From: Antedon mediterranea
Lineage: Eukaryota; Echinodermata; Crinoidea; Comatulida; Antedonidae
Assembly (NCBI RefSeq): GCF_964355755.1
Contig: NC_092670.1
Coordinates: 8,307,201 to 8,371,200 of the forward strand
Length of the DNA stretch: 64,000 nucleotides
Reading direction: 5' to 3'
Each line of letters opens with the position of its first letter. Positions within the stretch are counted from its first letter, which is position 1. The position numbers and the translations under genes are program-made. Positions 36,591 through 48,200 of the stretch are shown here, one piece after another. Under the pieces are notes generated by a model, which did no database searches, was not told the origin of the DNA, and saw nothing but the letters and a program-made list of their open reading frames with translations.

Positions 36591-37544
36591 AAATTTTCGA
36601 AATAATATACAGTAAGCCTATATAGGCTCCTACAAAACGAAAATTATTATGAACAGAATAAATTATTCAAATGAAGAAACTCTTTGAATCCTACTATAAT
36701 TTCATTTAAATCTAAACTACTAGTAGTATTCGGTTGACGTTAATTAATTCCTTTGATGCCTCATCATGTTTGCAAGATAAAATAGGCCTCCCGGGATAGG
36801 CCTATATGCTCTTTTGGTTGAGGCAAAGAATATATCACAAGAATGAGTATTCCGCGATTTTTGCATGATTAATTTTTAACAGAGAGCTGAGCTCCAGAGA
36901 GTGATGCCCGCCCTCATAAGGGCGGATGTATACATACTAAATAAGACTTGATTTAATAGATTATACATGTCACATTAAATAGAATTATAATATGATAATA
37001 TATTTTGCAATTGTAAACTATTTTATAATACATATTTATTAAGAAACTAGTGTACATTCACTTTTACAGACAATTATTTACTAACATGCTAAATTAGTTC
37101 ACAAAAAAGGCCTAACACAGCAACACCAAAAATCAACGAATCGTTACTCAACACGGCCTATTCTTTACCATTGCCGCGTACTACTCTACGCCCGGTAAAT
37201 TAAGTATTGTTTTTATGATATAAATTAGTATAAAATACATGTTATTAACAGGATAAAATGTTAAATTTCATTAACATTTATTTTGTTTTACCAGAAACAA
37301 GTTAAATATAGGAATATTATTAAACTATCCTTCGTGAAAACGCGTAAACACCAACACGCCCGGTCACGCTATCGTAGCGCCCGGTTGATAAAGCGAACTG
37401 TTTATACGGCAGTTTTTACTAAATAAATTGCCTAAAACGAACAATTAAATATCCAAACAGCATTTAACATGATGTTGGCATGTAGTTGATAACATTTTTT
37501 AATGATGAAAATACTACCGGTGGTCCAGCCTTTGATTAGTGAAA
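36591..37544. other. AT-rich intergenic stretch
   Basis: No gene or recognised repeat apart from many taggcctat words (for example 36,785-36,802) and a few CG-containing words near 37,130-37,390. Confidence 0.3.
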
Positions 37545-37637
37545 CCAAAGATAGTGTAAGTAGGAAGATGTTACACTTCGCTAAAAAATTAGAGAACCGC
37601 TCGAGATAGGGCGCCTCTCACGACGAGTAGAGATAGA
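37545..37637. repeat. Inverted repeat arm, partner at 40,696-40,814
   Basis: ccaaagatagtgtaagtagg, aagatgttacacttc, then gggcgcctctcacgacgagt. The partner arm reads the complement of the same words in reverse order. The arms enclose about 3.1 kb that includes the hAT-like element. Confidence 0.6.
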
Positions 37638-38860
37638 CGAATCTGAAACATGAGGAGCGCAATGGCAAAGGCCAATGAAAATGGTGTTTTCGGCAATAAA
37701 TTGTAGAAATAAGCTACAAAAAACAAACAAAAACTTCTTTTTTGTCTTTATTATACAAAGTTAAAAACTAATATGATGTTTTCATACTGTTTTTGGATCT
37801 TTTTAATTGTTAATACATTTATTTGGAGTGAGTTTTGTCATGACATGACTGTAAACACTGAGCTAGGATCAGGAGGAGGCTTACGCGCGCCTGTAGACGC
37901 ATTCATGAATGGATGCTGGTCATCTCGTACCCAAACCAACCCGTACCCAAACCAACCCGTACTCAGGGGTGGCGCCAGGATCTTCCCGACGCGGGGGCTA
38001 CATTCCCCGACGAGGGGGCTATGCGAGCGAAGCGAGCATCACTAGGCTGGGGGCCAGGGGGCCGCCAAGGGCCCCCGGTTGGGGTCCAGGGGGCGACGCC
38101 CCCGGAAGCAACGCGTTCTAGCGTCATTTGAGGTCATTTTAATCAGATTTAGGGTAGCCATTTTTTCCATTTTTTATAATGCATAAATAAAATACTGCGT
38201 GCAAAAAAACGATGCGCGATGACTGTTTCAATCTATATTTTTCAATTTAAAAAATAAAAGTTCAAAGAAAATTTAGAAAAATAGAGTTGGAGGTCCCGGA
38301 AATTGGACTTATTATACTTCAAAACATGAAACAAAATATATAAGTCCCTATCAAGGTTGTGACTGAGCTAAGAAATGTTTGAAAAATAGAGATGTTAGGT
38401 CCCGGAAAATGCACTTCTTGTACTTCGAAATATGACCAGCTTTATTGTTGGGGCTGAGCTAAGAAACTGTTTAAAACTAGAGCTGCAGGTCTTCAAAAAA
38501 TTGCATTTTATACTTCGGAAACATCAGGCCTAGAGGCTTAAAAAACGCAAGCGTAGACCTTTTTCAGTCGGGGAAATAAGTTTATTCCTCCCAAGTGTAT
38601 GCGTGCGTACCATCTGGACTCCCGAGTGGTGAGAAATTCATGACATACAGGACATTGAAAATGTAATAACTTAGCTATAATAAGATGTTGGCTAAGCGAA
38701 AATGGCATGTTTTTTTGTTTAGTAATGGATGAAAAATGTTTTTTAGGTGCCCCACGGTACAGAAGGTTACTTGTAAATTTAAAAAATTGGTGAACATACG
38801 AACAATTAACATAATTCGTTTTTGCTGTAGTGTAGCGTACGTCGACGCAGTACACGATGT

Positions 38861-39516
38861 AACCGTCAGTAAACTTCGCCTGGAAAATAACTACAGTACA
38901 CATTTTGGTCCCTGGATGGAACATGATATCACGCGTCTCGACCCAACGTTGAACGATTCGTACAAAGGGATACCGCCAGACAAGTGCGAACCTAGCTATT
39001 GTTTAGTAGTAAGTTAGATCGCTGGCAATAATGAATGCATATAAAGTGCATAATATCACTCTGACGTACTCTCACGGTCAATGAAACGTCGCGGTTTTCT
39101 AGGTGCTGAAGCTAGCTACGAAGTGAACGCGAACGCTTTTTACTGTATATTATATTCCCCGACAAAAAGTACCCGTGTTCCCTTCGGTAACCGTCGGTAA
39201 ACTTCGCCTAGAAAATAACTACATTACACATTTTGGTCCCTGGATGGAACTTGATATCACGCGTCTCGACCCAACGTTGAACGATTCGTACTGAGGGATA
39301 CCGCCAGACAAGTGCGTACCTAGCTAATGTTTAGTAGTAAGTTAGATCGCTGGCAATAAAATGAATGCATAAAAGTGCATAATAGCCCTCTGACGTACTC
39401 TCACGGTCAATGGAACGTCGTGGTTTTCTAGGCGCTGAAGCTATATGAAGTGAACGCGAACGTTTTTTACTGTATATTATATTCCCCGACAAAAAGTACC
39501 CGTGTTCCCCGACGGG
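38861..39516. repeat. 328-bp tandem duplication inside the hAT-like element
   Basis: aaccgtcagtaaacttcgcc at 38,861 and aaccgtcggtaaacttcgcc at 39,189, colinear through gtagtaagttagatcgctgg and ttccccgacaaaaagtaccc. A weaker relative of its middle part occurs at 60,050-60,150 (gaacgattcgtacaaag). Confidence 0.85.
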
Positions 39517-39534
39517 GGGAGGGGGGCTAGAGCC

Positions 39535-39576
39535 CCCGTAGCCCCCCCCCCCATCCCCCCCCCCCCCCCCCCCCCG
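39535..39576. repeat. Poly-C tract
   Basis: Two long C runs separated by AT just inside the right end of the hAT-like element. The length is likely unreliable in the assembly. Confidence 0.8.
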
Positions 39577-39599
39577 CTGGTGCCACCACTGACCCGTAC

Positions 39600-40695
39600 C
39601 CATAAAAACTCTTACCTATTGGTAAACCCCAGTTAAGTCTGAAGTCATAATGCAAATTTTACAGTATACAGTATTGTTGTTGACAAACAATATATGATTT
39701 ATGAACAAATGATAGCAATTCTTCTGCAATTTCTATAAAACTCTAGGGGTAGAATCTGTAAATTCATTTCTATAGAAATTATCTGTTTCTATAGATTAAC
39801 ATAGAATTAAAAACTTCTATAGATAGAACATTTTTTGTAAGGGTAGTATAATGAAAGAGGGTAAAGTAGGCCTCCCCACGGATATTTTTTTCTTGATATA
39901 ACCTTACCAATAATGAACTCATTGGCTTATAATTAATAGTATCAATAATGTTAGGCGTTACATAATCAGGGCATATACAATTACGATGAATGCACGAAAG
40001 TTCGGAGTGTTACAAGCATAATATAAAAATTAGTTACAGTATTATTAAATTATTAAAATTAATAGATAATTAACAATAATTGGTTTTTTTTTCAGTAAAA
40101 AAACATACTCGTAGTCCTAAATTCCTATAATGTACAAGCCTACTGGTACCGTATTCAGTGTATGCAGATCGACTATTTGTATGATATTATTGATTATAAT
40201 AAATATTGATTGATTGATTGATTATTGATTACATGCCATAAACTACCTATTCTCTTTTATTACCCATTTAAATATCAACCAAACGTAATCGATTATTATA
40301 TAGGCATACACATTGTAGGCCTATTTACCACTCTATAAGCTCCTAATATATTTATTCACTCTGATGAAGAAGTGTTTCTAAAGCTAGGTATTAAATTTTC
40401 TATCTCTGTCCAATGATAAACAATTAAATGTAAATAATTTTAAAAGGTTCAATTGATTTGCAAATAAAAACATTAAAATAAAAGAAATAAAATACGGGTA
40501 GATAAATTCCAGGTACCTAAACAATTCCAGGTAATTGAAACACACATTTGTATTCCAAAGCATGTAAATATGATTCATTTGCACTTTCTATAAAGATAAA
40601 ATTACATTTTATATGTTAATTCGTATTAAATCTTAATTTTACAATCATATTATTCTACTGTTATAATAGCCTATTTCCTATACAATAACTTTCCG
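39600..40695. other. AT-rich intergenic stretch
   Basis: No gene seen. Contains a short (TTGA)n microsatellite at about 40,200-40,225 next to taataaatattgattgatt, possibly a retroelement tail, and nothing else recognisable. Confidence 0.3.
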
Positions 40696-40814
40696 TATCC
40701 CTACTCGACGTGCGAGGCGCCCTTTAAATTTAGCTCCATGTTGATTGTTGTCTCGCTTTTATTTGCATTGAACGAATAGGAAGTGTAACATCTTCCTACT
40801 ACACTATCTTTGGT
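40696..40814. repeat. Inverted repeat arm, partner at 37,545-37,637
   Basis: tatccctactcgacgtgcga, ggcgcc, then gaagtgtaacatcttcctac and tacactatctttgg. Its inner spacer differs from the partner arm. Confidence 0.6.
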
Positions 40815-40929
40815 GAAATTAACCGTCACAAAAAGTTGTATACATCCCGGATACATCCTCACTTATGGCGGCGCCCTACCACATGGACAATATTATTGTT
40901 ACAGGGAAAATCGCGGATTACTAATTCTT

Positions 40930-41470
40930 GTGATATTTATTCTTTGGTTCTTGAGGACACACACACCACGCCACACGACACGTGGTTGGAGGAGAATAGA
41001 GAGACACATGTGACATACACATTTCAACGGGTTGATTTCACCAAAGATAGTGTTTGATTTCACTGTAAAGATAATGTACTTACAATACTAATGATTGATG
41101 AATATTTAAGTTAAGGTAGCTATGCTAGTTACTATACATTACTTCTAGGTATAGGCCTCCTAGGCATGTTATTTCATGAAGTGATATACTCAATGGTTAA
41201 GTAATTAATTTACTACCTAGCAGCTAGAATTTCGCTAGTATAGTAGTAACATGATAACCGATCAGTGCTACTGAAAGGTCGCAATTCAAATCGGCCGTGG
41301 TGTTACGTATTCGGTCGCTGCACCGCTCGACTTTCAGTTTCAGGAAAATATATCTATGGCTATTATTAGTATTACTAATATTTATGACGAAATTTCTCAG
41401 GCAGAAAAATCATAAATCATTCATGAGATTAAAGCATCAATTAGGACATTACCAGGTCCGTAACCAACCA
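40930..41470. repeat. 5' flank module of the paired unit, copy 2 of 3
   Basis: Colinear with 15,230-15,720: acacgtggttggaggagaat, tgatttcactgtaaagataa, ttactacctagcagctagaa, then ccgatcagtgctactg. In this unit the flank is separated from type I copy C by the nested Helitrons at 42.4-44.7 kb. Confidence 0.55.
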
Positions 41471-42411
41471 GGTTTGATGGCGGGGTGGATTGTTTAAATT
41501 GTTTAGTGGAACAGATTCGTGTTTCTGGACTATATAATTTGGTGTAATTTCTTCACTATTTATAGAGCGCCATATGCCATTTTTGAAGAATGTGACACTG
41601 CCAGACATACGGACGAAAAAGTATTGAAATAAGAAAAAAAGTTCATTGCGGCCTACCACGACACACTCGACGCACACCCACCACAGATGATACGGCAACT
41701 CCCTGCTGTTATCGTTAAAAAGAGCCTGTCATAAACTCGTGCATCCACTTTAGACTAACTGACTGCGCGAAGTAGGCCTACACGACGTACACGCACGCGC
41801 CAGGTGATACATCCTTCCTGCGCGTTCCATAAGTTCTTTTTAAAAGATCCAAACGTCTTGGTGTTTGGTAGTTCAAATTTGTATTTTTAAGCGTAAAACT
41901 AATAATTAGTAGTAATAAATGGTTTTGGTTGTAATTAGGCTATTGACTTGTAAAATAAATTCGTAAGTCTTTTGCTAAATGAATGTCGATTTAAATTGAA
42001 TAATCTCTTTTTATTAAGGCTTGACTAGGCCTGTAGTATAAAATCGTAGTGTTAGTATGCCCAGCAAAAAAAAAAGTGGGAGGCCAAACAAAACCCTGAT
42101 CCCCCTGAGCCTATACCGGACTATATAATAAGTATTTATATCAGCCTTATTATATATATACAGTATATTAAAGAACTACAACATCGTTTTAGTCATATGG
42201 TACACTACCAGCCATCTTTGAGTGACTATTCCACTGGAGTTGAATCCTTTGTTATAAAAAAAAATGCATACCGTTCACAAATTTAATATTAAAACAATCC
42301 ATTTGTTTAAATGGTTTTGTTAAAATAAGTGGTACAGTAATTGGAAATATAACAAACATAATAAAGTAAAGAAAAAGAGTAATCAAAATTATAAATAGAG
42401 AAAATATACAA
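41471..42411. other. Intergenic stretch between flank module and Helitron
   Basis: No gene seen. tatataataagtatttatat at about 42,122 matches 15,720 in unit B and marks where the unit is interrupted. Confidence 0.35.
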
Positions 42412-42574
42412 CTAGATTTGAACTCGTCACGGTGACGAGTTAGGCTATCCCGCAATGCATCGTAACAGTAAGCTGCACCACAGCGATTGTACAAACAGCA
42501 TAGCATCGATCAAAATCGTTTAGTTGACGGTTAGTTTTTATTTTACACCACTCGCGTTTATTTAATTGTTTGAA

Positions 42575-44061
42575 TCTATATATAAATTTACGTAAGGGCA
42601 AAATTCGGTAAATCGCACCTTACTTCTACAATTTTTACTCGATGGTATATAAAGTTGGTTCGTACTTTCGGTACTGATTTTAACCACCTGATGTAACCCT
42701 GTTTACTAATTAAATTAAGTTAGATAATTAGTTATTGATGATTAAAACGAATTTAGGTTCAACGATTTGCCCCAAATAGGGGTTTTTTCCGATCGTGGTA
42801 TACACTGTCTAATGGATGTCCATCTTGAAAAATACCCGCCACAAAAATGCGAGGAGGCTTCGCATTTTCCTATCTCCTACGATAATTGTTTTTAATAGCT
42901 GAAAACCGGTTGAACAGCTAGAGTACACCATCATAATGTTGAAGACAGGCCGATTTTCTTTAAAAAATACTATTTTGATAGATTTAATATAAGATTATAC
43001 AAATGTATTGATTTGCGATGAATGGAACATCCCAATCTCTCAGTCTGCCAGAGTTTGGTTTAACACAAGTAGGTAAATTTATGAGCCCTTGATTTAACAC
43101 ATACGGTAGGTAAATATATGGGCCCTTTGAGAATAAACTTCACAATACTATAAATATCTATTAACTATTTTTAGTCCTCATTTGAATCGAACATTTCTTA
43201 CTGTGAATGTTCGTACTGTTAGATGTAAAGTACTGTTAGATGTAATATAAAGTACGGTTAGATGTAAAGTACTGTTAGATGTAAAGTACTGTTAGATGTA
43301 AAGTACTGTTAGATGTAATATAAAGTACTGTTAGATGTAATATAAAGTACTGTTAGATGTAAAGTACTGTTAGATGTAAAGTACTGTTAGATGTAAAGTA
43401 CTGTTAGATGTAATATAAAAATATATACAGATAAACTTTATTAGTAAGATTGTGGATAGGATCTACTGTTAGATATATAAACACATTATTATATACAAAT
43501 AAACTTTATACTGACAGTTCCTTCTCAACGACGTTTGTATTAATTAATAATTACCAATAAAATAAACGTCGTAGTGGTGTATCGTGACATGTACTTTAAT
43601 ATTTCAATTGATTATGACAGTGACAGTTTTAAGAAAATCGCAAATGTTTTACTGTATTTAGAGGTATATTATTTATAGGCCTATAAAACACGAAAACAAT
43701 ATTTCGTTACTGAGTGGATAAAGAATATATTTAAAAATTGTTCCTCTTTGTACCTATCCGCTTTCCCATCCCTCAACCCTAATATAAAAAAACCCATACA
43801 AAACACAAATTGGGTTTCTTTAAATGAGTCCAAATAAAAAATTTGGACTCATTTTGTGATGAGTTTCTCCTTCGGAAGTAATTCCCAGGGTGCTAATTTT
43901 AGTTGACTACTGTACATAAATCATCGTGTCTATTTATTCGTTTCTGTAAACGACAATGTATTATAGTCCTGCGGTACGTACATTTGAAATCGCCAGTTAT
44001 TCGAGAACCATCTGTGGGCACGACCTAGATGGTACGCGAGCGAAGCGAGCGTACCATCTAG
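42575..44061 (+). mobile_element. Non-autonomous Helitron, family H3 copy 2 (1,487 bp)
   Basis: Begins gaa|TCTATATATAAATTTACG at 42,575 and ends with the hairpin CTAGATGGTACG...CGTACCATCTAG, with the final CTAG at 44,058-44,061 followed by tatgat. The duplicate at 199/200 reads gaa|tatgat, so the insertion is exactly between A and T with no target duplication, as expected for Helitrons. Reverse complement of 10,755-12,051. The extra length is mostly the 17/22-bp array. Confidence 0.85.
43214..43420. repeat. 17/22-bp minisatellite inside H3 copy 2, 11 units
   Basis: Units TACTGTTAGATGTAAAG (17) and the same with an inserted TATAA (22), in the order 17,22,17,17,17,22,22,17,17,17,22. H3 copy 1 has a single unit at about 11,390-11,412 (complement). 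The array accounts for about 185 of the 190 bp length difference. Confidence 0.9.
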
Positions 44062-44733
44062 TATGATTAAATTTTCAAATTAAAAATAAAATTCATGTGT
44101 CTGAAGGAGAATTTTTTAAGTAATAACATTATTGAAAATTGGAAGGAAATTGATAACGTTTATGCAATATGCGCTCTATTGAATGTGACGAACTGTGTCG
44201 AAAAGAGACAAAATTCCTTTACATTTGTGTGGCCATACGATGTTTGACGTGCCCGTGTGTCATTATTTTTTCATTCATAATTCATCAAATATGAAAGAAA
44301 TATATCATAAAACTATAAAAAACAATATTCAAGCGCAAAAACGGGCTTTCTATGCTGCGTACGGGCTAAGTGCGTAAAAAGTCCTGAAAGTTGATTAGAA
44401 ATTCATTTTGAGCATTTTAAACTTTTAAAGCGTGCTTACGCACGAAAATACCAATGTTGAAAATTTTGCTGATGATACTGGAAGATGACCCTTGACATGA
44501 AGCATACATGTGTCAAGTGGTATTTAAAATATCTATTGGTTTTCAATTTATAGTCAATCTACGCGACAATATTGTCATTAAACCAAAGTTTCTTGTACAA
44601 CGACATATATACGCGCATCTGCTGGCCAAGTTACAACATAACTGCTACCGCCGTTTTTTAGATTTGCATGCAACAAAAAATGAGCAAAAAAATTGAAATT
44701 TTTGACAATAACAATAGGCTATCGCTCTACAGA

Positions 44734-45240
44734 TAGCGAAAGCCTAATAAAAATAGAAATCAATTTTAGAAAACAAAACTTTAAGTTTAAATTTTGCATA
44801 TTAATTGTATTTTGGAATGAAGTTATTGACATATTTTTAAAGTTGAAAGTAATATAAGTGCATTCTAGCTTTTAGATGAACGATAAGTAAAAAGTTTTGT
44901 TGCCTTGGAAACAATTCCAGGTGGGGAAAACTAAATCGTATCCTAATAGTATTAAAAGTCAATTTTTACTTCACACGCTGCATCTATTTGCTTTTGCTGT
45001 CTGGAATAATAATACAGTACTGTATTTAATAATGTATTATAAATAATTTGTAAACTATGGAAGTTTTCTTCCATAGTTATTTATAATTTTTTTAGCCTAC
45101 AAAAGTTTCATTCTTTTTGCCTTTTAGTTGTTTTTTATGGAAATATTATCTTGAAACAAATCTGTGAAAAAAAATTCTCAAACCATGAATAGTCTATTAT
45201 TATTAGTTAATTTATTTTCTTTCAGATTACAGAATACAGC
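44734..45240 (+). other. 5' flank and intron end of type I copy C
   Basis: Nearly identical to 880-1428. The acceptor tttattttctttcag ends at 45,225; 15 nt of exon precede the ATG. Confidence 0.5.
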
Positions 45241-48200
45241 ATGAAATATAAATGTGAACACTGTGGAGTTAAGTTGGAATTCAGTGACTTGAAAGAACAT
45301 TTAGGATTACACAATCATTCTAAAGAAATAAAATGTGAGCTCTGTGAAGATACAATTGACAAGTGTAAGCTACATAATCAGACACCATATGAATGTGATC
45401 ATGAGGAGGAAGGAAATCGGAATTTGAAAAAACATTTGAGCACAAACACAGGAGAGACACCATATGAATGTGAGCATGAGAAGGAAGGAAATCGGAATTT
45501 GAAAAAACATTTGAGCACAAACACAGGAGAGACACCATATGAATGTGAGCATGAGAAGGAAGGAATTCGGAATTTCAAAAAACATTTGAGCACAAACACA
45601 GGAGAGACACCATATGAATGTGAGCATGAGAAGGAAGGAAATAAGAATTTGAAAAAACATTTGAGCACAAACACAGGAGAGACACCATATGAATGTGAAC
45701 ATGAGAAGGAAGGAAATTGGATTTTGAAAAAACATTTGAGCACAAACACAGGAGAGACACCATATGAATGTGAACATGAGAAGGAAGGAAATTGGAATTT
45801 GAAAAAACATTTGAGCACAAACACAGGAGAGACACCATATGATTGTGAGTACGAGAAGGGAGGAAATCGGACTTTGAAAAAACATTTGAGCACAAACACA
45901 GGGGAGACAACATATGAATGTGAGCATGAGAAGGAAAGAAATCTGAATTTAAAAAAACATTTGAGCACAAACACAGGAGAGACACCATGTGAATGTGAGC
46001 ATGAGAAGGAAGGAAATTGGATTTTGAAAACACATTTGAGCACAAAAACAGGAGAGACACCATATGAATGTGAACATTGTGGGAAGAAATTTAAACAAAG
46101 CTGGAATTTGAAAATGCATTTGAGAAAACACACAAGAGCGACACCATATGAAAATTGTGGTATGAAATTTAATCAAAATTTAAAGATTCTATTGAGAAAA
46201 TACACAGGAGAGACACCATATGATTGTGAACATGGTGGTAAGAAATTTAAACAAAATGTGAATTGGAAAATACATTTGAGAAAACACAAAAGAGAGGCAC
46301 CATATGAATGTGAACATTGTGGAGTGAAATTTACACGGAATGCTACTTTGTCAGCACATTTAAAAACACATAACACACCTTATGAATGTGAACATTGTGG
46401 GAAGAAATTTAAATGGAAGCTTACTTTGGAAACACATTTGAGAACACACAAAAGAGAGGCATCATATGAATGTGAAAATTGTGGGAAGAAATTTAGAAAA
46501 AATGTAAATTTAAAAATGCATTTAAGAATACACACAAGAGAGACACCATATGAATGTGAACATTGTGGTAAGAAATTTAAACAATATGGAAATTTGAAAA
46601 TGCATTTGAGAACACACAAAATAGAGACACCATATGAACGTGAACATTGTGGTAAGAAATTTAAACAAAGTGGAAGTTTGAAGATACATTTGAGAACACA
46701 CACAGGAGAGACACCATATGAATGTGAACATTGTGGTAAGAAATTTAAACAAAGTGGAAGTTTGAAGATACATTTGAGAACACACACAGGAGAGACACCA
46801 TATGAATGTCAACATTGTGGACAGAAATTTAAACAAAATGGAAATTTGAAAATGCATTTGAGAACACACACAGGAAAGACACCATATGAATGTGAACATT
46901 GTGGTAAAAAATTTAAACAAAATGAACATTTGAAGATACATTTGAGAACACACGCAGGAGAGACACCATATGAATGTGAACATTGGGGTATGAAATTTAA
47001 ACAAAGTGGAAGTTTGAAGATACATTTGAGAACACACACAGGAGAGACACCATATGAATGTGAACATTGTGGTAAGAAATTTAAACAAAATGGACATTTG
47101 AAAATGCATTTGAAAACACACACAGGAGAGACACCATATGAATGTCAACATTGTGGACAGAAATTTAAACGAAATGAACATTTGAAAAGACATTTGAGAA
47201 CACACACAGGAGAGACACCATATGAATGTGAACATTGTGGTAAGAAATTTAAACAAAATGGAAATTTGACAATTCATTTGAGAACACACACAGGAGAGGC
47301 ACCATATGAATGTGCACATTGTGGTAAGAAATTTAAACACAGTGGGGACTTGAAAAAACATTTGAGAATACACACAGGAGAGGCACCATATGAATGTGAA
47401 CATTGTGGTAAGAAATTTAAACAAAATGGGGTTTTGAAAAGACATTTGAGAACACACACAAGAAAGGCACCATATGAATGTCAACATTGTGGACAGAAAT
47501 TTAAACAAAATGGAAATTTGAAAATGCATTTGAGAACACACACAGGAGAGACACCATATGAATGTGAACATTGTGGTAAGAAATTTAAACAAAGTGGAAG
47601 TTTGAAGATACATTTGAGAACACACACAGGTGAGACACCATATGAATGTCAACATTGTGGACAGAAATTTAAACAATATGGAAATTTGAAAATGCATTTG
47701 AGAACACACAAAATAGAGACACCATATGAACGTGAACATTGTGGTAAGAAATTTAAACAAAGTGGAAGTTTGAAGATACATTTGAGAACACACACAGGAG
47801 AGACACCATATGAATGTGAACATTGTGGTAAGAAATTTAAACAAAGTGGAAGTTTGAAGATACATTTGAGAACACACACAGGAGAGACACCATATGAATG
47901 TCAACATTGTGGACAGAAATTTAAACAAAATGGAAATTTGAAAATGCATTTGAGAACACACACAGGAAAGACACCATATGAATGTGAACATTGTGGTAAA
48001 AAATTTATACAAAATGAACATTTGAAGATACATTTGAGAACACACGCAGGAGAGACACCATATGAATGTGAACATTGTGGTATGAAATTTAAACAAAGTG
48101 GAAGTTTGAAGATACATTTGAGAACACACACAGGAGAGACACCATATGAATGTGAACAATGTGGTAAGAAATTTAAACAAAATGGACATTTGAAAATGCA

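Larger units (their letters stand above)
37963..39591. mobile_element. hAT-like non-autonomous element (1,629 bp)
   Basis: Terminal inverted repeats CAGGGGTGGCGCCAG (37,964) and, reversed, CAGTGGTGGCACCAG (ending 39,591), flanked by the 8-bp direct repeat ACCCGTAC (37,955-37,962 and 39,592-39,599). CAGNG ends with 8-bp duplications are typical of hAT elements. Subterminal GC-rich DNA carries gcgagcgaagcgagc and ggggccaggggg. No transposase frame is visible. The left target copy sits in a local gtacccaaaccaacc repeat, which slightly weakens the duplication evidence. Confidence 0.6.
42412..44733 (-). mobile_element. Helitron-like element H2b, with nested H3
   Basis: Minus-strand 3' end: hairpin ACTCGTCACGGTGACGAGT, a few bases, then CTAG|T at 42,412. 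Putative 5' end A|TCTGTAGAGCGATAGC at 44,733. Internal words (gcgctctattgaatgtgacg) resemble H2 (gatacgctctgttgaatg at 9,540). The same element without the nested insert forms the first 0.9 kb of the window. No coding capacity. Confidence 0.5.

Noticed and set aside
37773-38131. Overlapping short open frames near the hAT-like element
   Set aside because: GC-rich repeat DNA with three frames open at once. The content is transposon end sequence, with no protein signature.
38736-39017. Open frame of 93 codons (contains FGPWMEHDITRLDPTLND)
   Set aside because: It lies in the duplicated 328-bp segment of a non-autonomous element. The second copy is shifted and carries a stop, so coding constraint is unlikely.
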